Below, in pieces: positions 51,801 through 61,630 of a stretch of 64,000 bases of DNA. The position numbers were made by a program, and so were the translations under genes. Numbering within the stretch: position 1 is the first letter of the stretch; the number at the start of each line of letters is the position of its first letter. The notes under the pieces were generated by a model, which searched no databases, was not told the DNA's origin, and was given only the letters and a program-made list of their open reading frames with translations. The DNA is from Aricia agestis (Eukaryota > Arthropoda > Insecta > Lepidoptera > Lycaenidae), in NCBI RefSeq assembly GCF_905147365.1, contig NC_056412.1:17972001-18036000 (forward strand), in the 5' to 3' direction.

Positions 51801-54800
51801 GATACAAGAAGTTGCAGAAGGCTCCGATCGCGTAAAACACTTGCCCGTAATAACCGTACATTTTGCCGCAAAATAGCGTGTCCTATGTCCTTTCCCGTAG
51901 TTAACTGTATATCTACGAAAAATCTCTTCTAAGTCGGCCCAGTATTTTCGGAGTTCTTGACACAAACTGTTCTTTGCAAAAAAACAGGAGTTCAGGAGTG
52001 TAAAAAACAGCAGATATTATGCTATTTGCTCTCAAGTGCCTGCCCGTATTCCCTCTTAAAAGGCCGGCAACGCTCTTCTAATGTTGCGAGAGTCCATATT
52101 GGGTGACGGTAGTTGCTTTACATCAGGTGACCCGTTTGCTCGTTTGTCCCTTTATATATATAAAAAAATATACATCATCAACCTATTGTTAACCCCCAAC
52201 TGTCTTTCAAGGTTAACCCCCGCGCTGCTAGCCGTGGTCCTGTTCTACGCGTACGTGTGGGACAACATCTCCGTAGGGCCAATGTGGGGCACTCTGGTGA
52301 CCAGGAACGCGGAGATCTGCCAGGAGAGCTGGTGGTGGAACATCCTGTATGCGCAGAACTACCTCGCCTTCCAGGATATGGTATGTTCACAGATAACTTG
52401 TACTAGATGACGCCTGAAAGTCCGTTGCGCCACAGTTTGTTTATCGCGCGCGAACCGTACATTTTTCTGGGGTAAAAAGTATCCTATGTCCTTTCCTGGG
52501 ACTCAAAGTATCCCCATACCAGATTTCAGCGAAATCGATTGAGTTTCACTTTGTAATATTAGTATGGACTACAGAGGGTGTAACAAAACAAAGTGATAAT
52601 AGGGGTGTGTAGTAGCACTGCTGCAAAAGCTATTTTTTTGCAATTTGTACGGGAAAACTCATGCGCTTGCCCATACAAATCACAAAATAATCAGCCAAGT
52701 GCGAGTCGGGCTCGCGCACGTAGAGTTCCGTATTATAGAGCAAAAGTAGTCCAAAAACTGTGTTTTTTGTATGGGAGCCCCCCTGATTTTTTTATTTTAT
52801 TCTAATATTATTATTAAATATTAAAGTACATATAAGTAAGGACTTTGTGAAAAATTCAAGTACCTACCTGTTGCCATTATTAATTTTATATAGAGCAAAA
52901 AAGGCCAAAAATATACGTTTGTTAAATATTATTTTTATTTTGTTTTTAGTATTTATTGTGATAGTGGAAATATAATAAATATTATATACATAATCTGTGA
53001 AAATTTTAACTCTCTAGTTATTACCGTTCTTGAGTAACAGCCTGGAGACAGACAGACAGACGGACGTCGGACAGACTACGAAGTCTCAGTAATAGGGTAC
53101 CGTTTTTACCCTTTGGGTGCGGAACCCTAAAATTATCGCTTCCAATCCGGGCGCCCGTATTAATAGCCCCTGCGAGTGTCCCGGATAGCTGTGAAGCCTC
53201 AAATACGACAAGGTCACAAAAGTCAACAGACTTTTCACTCGATAATAATAATAATATAGTCACTAGATTACATACACAACAGATTAAACATGCATATTAT
53301 TGAATACATAATATTATGTTTATTTTAAGTATGATGTTATGTTGAAATGTGTGTTGATATAGTAACTTTTCCAAGATTACAATGTTACCTACTTCTACTT
53401 TAAACCGTGATGTGAAACTAAACTCTTGTAAACAAGTAAACGCAGTATTGATACAGTATAAATATTACACAGTAGAGTAACTAACCCGTGTTTAAAGGCT
53501 CACGCACATTTATTAGCATGATTACAGGTATATTGAAGCAGCAAATTGAAGTATCGTGTTAAACGCGAGTAATAACAGTTTAATTTTAACGTTTAGGACT
53601 GTAACTCACTAGTATGTTGATACTGTACTGTAACTCTTGGTGGAAATTAATATTTCGCAGCAATAAGTATCCAATTTTGTAAGAAATATATAATAAAGTG
53701 GAATAGATGCAAAAACAGTTTAATTTTATTGCTGTAATTCACTAGGACTCCATGATCGACTTAACTCACTGATTGGCAGAGGCTAGTAAAAAGCAAGTAA
53801 AAAGCTAAAGTTAAAGCTTAGTTTGGATCACAGATCTAGCAAGGTTCGCGCTCTGAGCTTACGTTTTGATGCATAGGCACATATTAGTTGTCATATTGCT
53901 ATACTGTGGCATAGGTGACGTTGCCTTAGCGTGCTTGTGAGTTAAAGTCCTAAAAGTAAAATCAATCACACTTACCACAGATATAATACAGACAATAATA
54001 GTCATATGGAGTTTTGCTCCAGCCAGATGCAGTCTTGTATGAATATTGTCTACTGTTTATTATTTATATTGTGGTATTGACAGGACACTCGAATATTAAG
54101 TACAGTTTGACTTGTGCTTAGTATATATCTGAGTTTATTTTGTTGAATTATGCATGTCACATGCAACATACATCTTAATTTATGTTCTTAACGTATCGTC
54201 ATAATTTATTATGAAGACTAGGATACAGAGGCAGAGGTTTTCATATAACTCTATTATTATAGGCTTCCTATCATCCAACAATTTGAGGGATCCCAGTTCT
54301 TATGATGTATTATAGTCTTTGGATAGTATAATGGACTGCAAGGGCGGAAACTACTAAATATTATGTAGCTACTATGTTCAGGCTTCCCTCTGAAGCAGAG
54401 CCAGCCCAACCTTGGAGAATTCACAAAATCATGTCTTTTAAGTGCCAGCCACAAACTAAAAAGTAAAAGACATTATCAATTGGCAATAAGAATGTAACGT
54501 ACTGTATCTGGGTCCTTACCCAATGCTTCTTATAAGCATTACTTTATTCCTCTATGGCATTACGTTAATTTAATCAAGTGGCCCAAACCTTTTGTAAATT
54601 GAAATAATTTTTAATTTCGTACTATTCAATTATTGATTGCTTTGACTAGATACTATAACGACCCATACAATAACCCATATCTATTACATTATCATTACTG
54701 GTTGATATTACCTTTTACTTGTTAAACTTATATGTATTCTGTGCTTTTACTTCTGTACTTTTATGACCAACTTAAGATTTCATTGGTAGTGCAAAGTTTT

Positions 54801-57800
54801 GTTTTCAAAATATTTGCATATACTCGTATAAATAAACGTTCTTATACAACCAAAATCTTGTATTCCAGTGCGCTCCTCAAACCCACCAACTGGCTCTGGA
54901 CCTGCAGCTCACTGTCCTGGGCGGCATCATTATCTGGGCGATTCAATCCGAGGTCTACCTGGCTGGAGCCGTCATGCCCGCCCTGCATTTGCTGTCGGGG
55001 TACTGGAGGTACACCACGTATAGAGACCACCGTCTGACATCGCTAGCGTATCAGGGAGTAAGGTGGGTTATAACTTATAACCTAGTTCAGTGTTTCTCAA
55101 CCTGTGGTCTGCGGGCTCCTGGAGGTCCGCGAGTATTTGTATGGTGCGCGGTGTCATGTCAGCTGCTTTTTTTCACAGTGAGCTCTCTATAGAGATGGAA
55201 CCCACACATTATGTCTCTAAGGTATGATCACTTCTTTATGTTCACCAAGAATAATCTATCCTGCTATGTACAAAATGACGCCCTCAACTTTTCGTTTTCC
55301 TGGGATTACCAGGATTAAAAGTATCCTATGTCCTTCAAGGCACTTCAAGTATCATAACCATGTTTCAGCCAAATCGTTTCACCGGTTCGGGCGTGAAGAG
55401 GTAACAGACAGACACACTTTCGCATTTATTAGTACGGATATTATGGATAGTATATTGGATATTTTTTTTTTATGAAATAAGGGGGCAAACGAGCAAACGG
55501 GTCACCTGATGGAAAACAACTCCGGCGCCCATGGACACTCGCAGCTTCGGAAGAGCTGCAGGTGCGTTGTCGGCCTTTTAAGAGGGAATAGGGTAATAGG
55601 GGAGGGTAGGGATGGGAAGGGAAGAGAATAGGGGAGGGTAGGGAAGGGAATAGGGTAGGGGATTGGGCCTCCGGTAAACTCACTCACTCGGCGTGAAACA
55701 GCGCTTGCGCTGTTTCACGCCGAGTGGTTTTCTGTGAGAACGTGGTATTTCTCCGGTCGAGCCGGCCCATTCGTGCCGAAGCATGGCTCTCCCACGTATC
55801 ATATATCCGATAGCATGTAATCCTCTAACGTCAATTACAGTACGTAGTACGTAGTATAGCAGTGGCTATTAGTGTATCAGCGATGTGATTGTGTATTGTT
55901 CGCTCAGCAGGAATTAGATTTCGAGTTCACGATAATATTGTGCACTGAGAAATTCGGAGGATAGCACTATGAGAACTACTACATAAGGGAAACATAACCT
56001 GAAGTACAGTCATATACAGACACTTCTACAGGGTGTAACAAAACTAAGTGATAGTAATTTAGAGTATGTATGATACCTTGTACAGAGTTCACTGTAAAAC
56101 TAACCGTGGTCGAAGGCTGCAGTCTTGCAAAATTCACTCGCTGCGAATTATTTGCGCAACTTTGTATATTTTTTTTTGACAAACTAACACTCATTAAAAA
56201 AATAACATGAAATATTATTATTGCGTATAATATAAGTAATAGCCAGTTATTTTTTTTAAGTTCATATATGTGGATAATGTTAGGTAAATCAAGCGTTAAA
56301 AACAGCTCTTTCGTGCCCAATGTCATTTCGAGTTGTGTTTGTGCGCTTAGTTTATGGCAATAAATAATATAATTTAAAAATCTATTCAGCGCATAATGAG
56401 CTCAACATTCTCGTCTTCAAAATGCGCTGATTAGTTTTTTCTAATTATCTTTCATTTTCTTAATCAAGAGGTCACAATTTCATCAAAATTCTCTGTTTTT
56501 ATCTCTTAATAAACGGGTTATTTCATAAAAACTATGCATCGTAAGTATGTAATAATTAGATTATTTTGATTCCAAGAGTTCCAATAAAGCAAATACAAAA
56601 AAAAACCACCTAAATCACCTTACTCCAACAATAATAATAATCTCAAAAGACCTACAAAAAAAGGGTTTATAAACTAGAATTGCAAGGGAAATTCCTTAGT
56701 GGCCACTGCACGGCCGGAGCGTTCAGACGTGTGGTCCACGGCGAATTTAGACTGACCCTCTCGCTCTAATTTTGCTCTCGCTCTAACGTAGGTTGCGCAC
56801 TGTTGTGAATCTAAAAGTTGCTCTACTTTATTATTTTATGTACTTATATAATTTTTTGAGTGTTTTGTAAATATTAGTATTTTAACTGTAGTTTTTGTAA
56901 ATATTTGTGTTTCTGTACCTAATACTTTTGTAAATATTTGATTTCAATATGGATCGTAAACGTTGTAAATATGCTTGTACGAAAAAAAAAATACTAACGC
57001 GTCCACGTCTTCTGCCGCAGACGCTGCCGTTCAGGCAAAGTAATTTCTGCAAAGAGTCGTTACATAGACTTACGTGTATATTTTGCGAAACAAATAAACA
57101 ATAATATTGTGTTTGCCTAACTACTTCTTAAAGCATTATAATAAACTTACTTTACATAAATATAAGGCGTATGTATTGTTTTAACCTTAAAAATAACGCT
57201 TCCTACTCACATATAGGCGGGGAGCCTATAAGTGTGAGTATGAAGCGTTATTTCTCCCCACACTCATAAGCTATTACGCTCCACTATTATATAGTTTTTT
57301 ATGTCGGGGATAACAAAACACACAAAAACAATGATTCACCGATTTCAATGATAATAATCATTTTTGGTAAAGTACTCGTTGAGATAACAACGTTCAGGTT
57401 TCAATCGTATCTAACATATAATAACGTTCATAATATATTACTAATTAAAACCTCAAAAATCAACTATAATTGTAACTTTTAAAATATATTCATTACAAAA
57501 TCGATTTATATTATTGTTATACAGTCAAACTTTCGTTTAGTAAGTAATAAGTCTGTTATTTAGGTAAGTAATTATATGTCATATACTTACGTCACAATAT
57601 TAAAAAAGGTCTGATTTTTCAATCTTCAGATAATTTTTAACTGAGGAATAAATATGACGCTTTGACAGGTTTTGTATGAAAAAAATGTCAAAGCGTCAAA
57701 ATAATTCCTAAGTTAAAGGTTATCTGACGATTAAAAAACCTTTCACCACTTCCTGGTAAGTGCCGAATAGGCTATCCACCACTCAACTTGACAGATGAAG

Positions 57801-60800
57801 TATGAAGAATCTGTCAAAAAAGCTGTGAATAGCCTATTCGGCACTTTAACAGAAAGTGGTGAAACAGGCCATAGGCTATTTTTCTGGAAAAATGTACGGT
57901 TTCCGTGAAATTCCTAAATTACGCGGGCGAAGCCGCGTGGAACATCTAGTTTAACATATAACATAGACCACGGGCGTAGCCAGGTTTAGGGGGTTCAAAC
58001 CCCCCCCCCCCCCCCGAAAAGTTAAGATATTAACATTCATAAAATTAAAATAAGGACAGGCGTGCGGCATATATCATTTATTACTACAACACGGTCAAAT
58101 TAACTAGACGCACGGTTTAATGACGTCGTTATAGAGTTCGCATGTTATTTATAAATTTCGATGCGTCAAGTTAATTTGACCGTGTTGTAACTATTGCACT
58201 AAAAACAATTTCATCCATCAACCATCTCTATGAAGAAGTAAAGGTGTTGCTCGAAGAAAATGGTGGTATACTGCTTATGCCACGTATCGTCGGGAGGCAG
58301 ACAAATCGCTCTAACATTCCTGCGTCGGATATATCCACGTATTACAAAATAAATTTATTCATCCCATTTCTCGACTATACAATTCAACAATTGTTTGAGA
58401 GGTTTACAAAGCACCGTAAAGTAGTATCGGCACTATCTGGTGTCTTACCGTCAAATTTAGCGGCCGGTTGTGAAATTGAAGAGGCATTTTGTATGTATTC
58501 AGTAGTGCTGCCTGAAAAAAGTACACCTGTCTTTAAAGCAGAACTTGAAGTGTGGAAAGCAGCTATGACTCTCACCTCCCCTACTCCAAAATCAGCTTTA
58601 GAATGTTTGGATAAGTGCGACAAAAAACTGTATCCAAATATTTACACATTGTTGCAAATATTGGCTACCTTACCTGTTTCCACCGCTACCCCAGAAAGTT
58701 CTTTTTCAAGCCTTGGCTTGAAAAAGACCACGGCTTGGCTCTCATGAACATTCACTATGGGATAGAAATTGATACGAATGAAGTAGTGGATGTATTTAAA
58801 AATAAAAACAGAAGATTAATTCTGTAATGCGTACCTACATAATAATATAACAGAATATTTTTTTTAGCGTATATTATCCCACTGCTGCAGTGGGACAATA
58901 TGCGCTAAATAAAAAAACTGTTTGTTTTTTGCATATTTAATATTTTTCGTATGAATGTAATTTTACTCCGGGGCACTTGGAAGTAGGTACACAAAAACTT
59001 ATTTTTATAGCACAGACGTCTTGCTGTAGTATAGCTTTTCTTGCAAAGGCATTTTTAAATCCTTGGCCGGTTCCAGAGGATTGTAGGTTAGTAACTGACC
59101 AAAGTCCCGCCCCGCTATCCCCTGCGTAACCATTGATATCTCAAATGTTTTATATTTCCTATTACTATTTAGGAAATGTGTTTAATATAATTAATTTTAC
59201 ACATTTCCGTGCAAGTATAGGAATTACATACATTTCCTAGGAATTGTATACAATGACAGATTACATACATTTCCGGTAACATATAATATATACTATTAAA
59301 AACCGGGCCGTATTAATACCCCTTGATATGCAACAGAAACTAATATTGAATAATACTTAGTAGAGCAACTTTCCGACCGTGTCATGTCGGTAGGGTGAAT
59401 GCGGGGACTGCGGGGAGTCCGGGTACAGATGCTCGGTGCGTGGACTGGCCGTACGCGATTCTTATATTATGCACCAGAAGACTAGGAGCGTGGCTCTTGA
59501 CTCAGAGGTCGTGGGTTCGATTCCCGCGTTGGAAACGTGTTATTTCCAAGTTTGGTTAGGACAATGCAGGTTGATCACCTGATCTGACAAGTAATAATAA
59601 TAATAATAATATCTATGGACGCTTCACACCACGTCAGTCTGGCCCCGTGCTAAGTACCTAAAGGACTTGTGTTACAGGTACCAGACAACGGAAATATATT
59701 TAATACTTTTATACACATATTTAATACACATCCAGACCCGGGAACATTGAAAACTTTTTGTTCCGTCGGCGGGATTCGAACCCGCGACCCCCGGCTTGAG
59801 CTACCAACGCGCTCAACTCAACAAGTAAGATGATCCATGCGTCGGATGGGCATGTAAACAGTCGGTCCTGCGCCTGTTCTCTCGCCAGTCGTGTCGGTCT
59901 TCCGTCCCACTGGGTTATGAGAGTAAAAGGAATAGAGAGTGCTCTTGTGTACTGCGCACACACTTGGGCACTATAAAATTACTCCTGCGTACCTGGCCTG
60001 GTTTCAATGAAACCGGCCACCGTCACCGAAACCGGTGTGGGAGTTACTATTATTACTTTATTTTATTTATAGTACACCTTGACACTCGACAACAGCCTGC
60101 AACCAATTCTGGTATGTCCACACTGTGCACTTTCGACATCTTCAATTTTCGTCATCAACTGTCATATTGGCGCATTCAATAATTGAATGCGTCAAGGAAC
60201 TCAATGCCAATATTGTCATTTTTTTAAGTTTTGGTTACGGTCAGAGGGCATGCGTCGCGGGCATGCCTCACGTTCGCTGTTGACTGCGCTATAACGCATG
60301 CCCTTGATGAATAGAAAAAGGCACAGTGTCGACAAAGCAATCGCCCTGTTGTCAAAATGATTGAACCCATTTTGATGATGTATCTTGTATTTATTTGGTT
60401 TATAATGATGATATTGTTCTTATAAGCATTACGTTAATCAAGTTGCCCAAACCTTATGTAAATTGAAATAATTTTTAATTTCGTACTATGCAATTATTGA
60501 TTGCTTTGACTAGAGATAAGAGCGTCCGTGGCCTAATGGGCAGACCTTCGGTTCGCACTCCTAGAGGGTGCAGGTTCGAACCCGGGTGGAGGCGTGTACC
60601 TATGAGACATTTACTGATCTCAAGTACATAATACGGACGCTCGTACGGTGAAGGAAAACATCGTGAGGAAACCCGCACATAGTTGGTCCCAGACGTATTG
60701 ACTAGTTCTTTCCTCTGGACTAGGCCGACTATGATGCGAGAATGCCGAATGCGCTTGGGCAACCATACGGACATTTAAAAATCTTGTCCCAGGCACTGCA

Positions 60801-61595
60801 GTATTTGAGGAGTGGTTACTTCGCTCTGAAAAATACTGTATAAATCATCCACAACGGATGTAAAGGCCTAGTTTTTAGTTTTGACTAGATACTATAACGA
60901 CCCATACCATAACCCATATCTATTACACTATCATTACTGGTTGATATTACCTTTTACTTGTTAAACTTATATGTATTCTGTGCTTTTACTTCTGTACTTT
61001 TATGACCAACTTAAGTTTTCATTGGTAGTGCAAAGTTTTGTTTTCAAAATATTTGCATATACTCGTATAAATAAACGTTCTTATACAACCAAAATCTTGA
61101 ATTCCAGTGCGCTCCTCAAACCCACCAGCTGGCTCTGGACCTGCAGCTCACTGTCCTGGGCGGATTTATTTGGTTTATAATGATGATATATTGTTACAGT
61201 GTGAGTCAACTGTATCGGACGGGTACGTTGAGCTACACGTCCACCTTCGCTCGATGTACTCCATACCTAATCGGCCTCAGCTTAGGAATCATGCTTAGAA
61301 AACCACAGAAAATTGGTAAGGTAAGTTAATTTTGAAGTGAAACCTCGGAAAAATGGAAAAGTAAGTTTATTTTGCAGTGACAACCTCCGAAAATTTAAAA
61401 GGTGTGTTTTTTAAGAGAATAATAATTATTAAGCGGTCATGTGCACTTTTTTTGGACTGATTAAAATTTTTAAAACTCGCGTTAGGTTAGGACTTAGGAG
61501 TCAGTCACTCGTGATGGTCGAAAAATCGTAAAAAAGAGTATAACTGTTACTAATAACATTATAGATTACTAAACTTGCAACTAGCAAGTTAGTAG

Positions 61596-61630
<35 letters not shown>

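Noticed and set aside
55058..55063. Alternative exon 8 donor GTAAGG at 55058
   Set aside because: It leaves phase 0 and would put exon 9 out of frame. The donor at 55063 restores the frame.
59755..59820. tRNA gene on the minus strand
   Set aside because: It has a good B box, but the sequence continues into a SINE body with an (ATT)n tail and target duplication.
60515..60600. tRNA gene candidate
   Set aside because: It has A- and B-box-like motifs but is the head of a SINE with a target duplication, and the cloverleaf cannot be completed.
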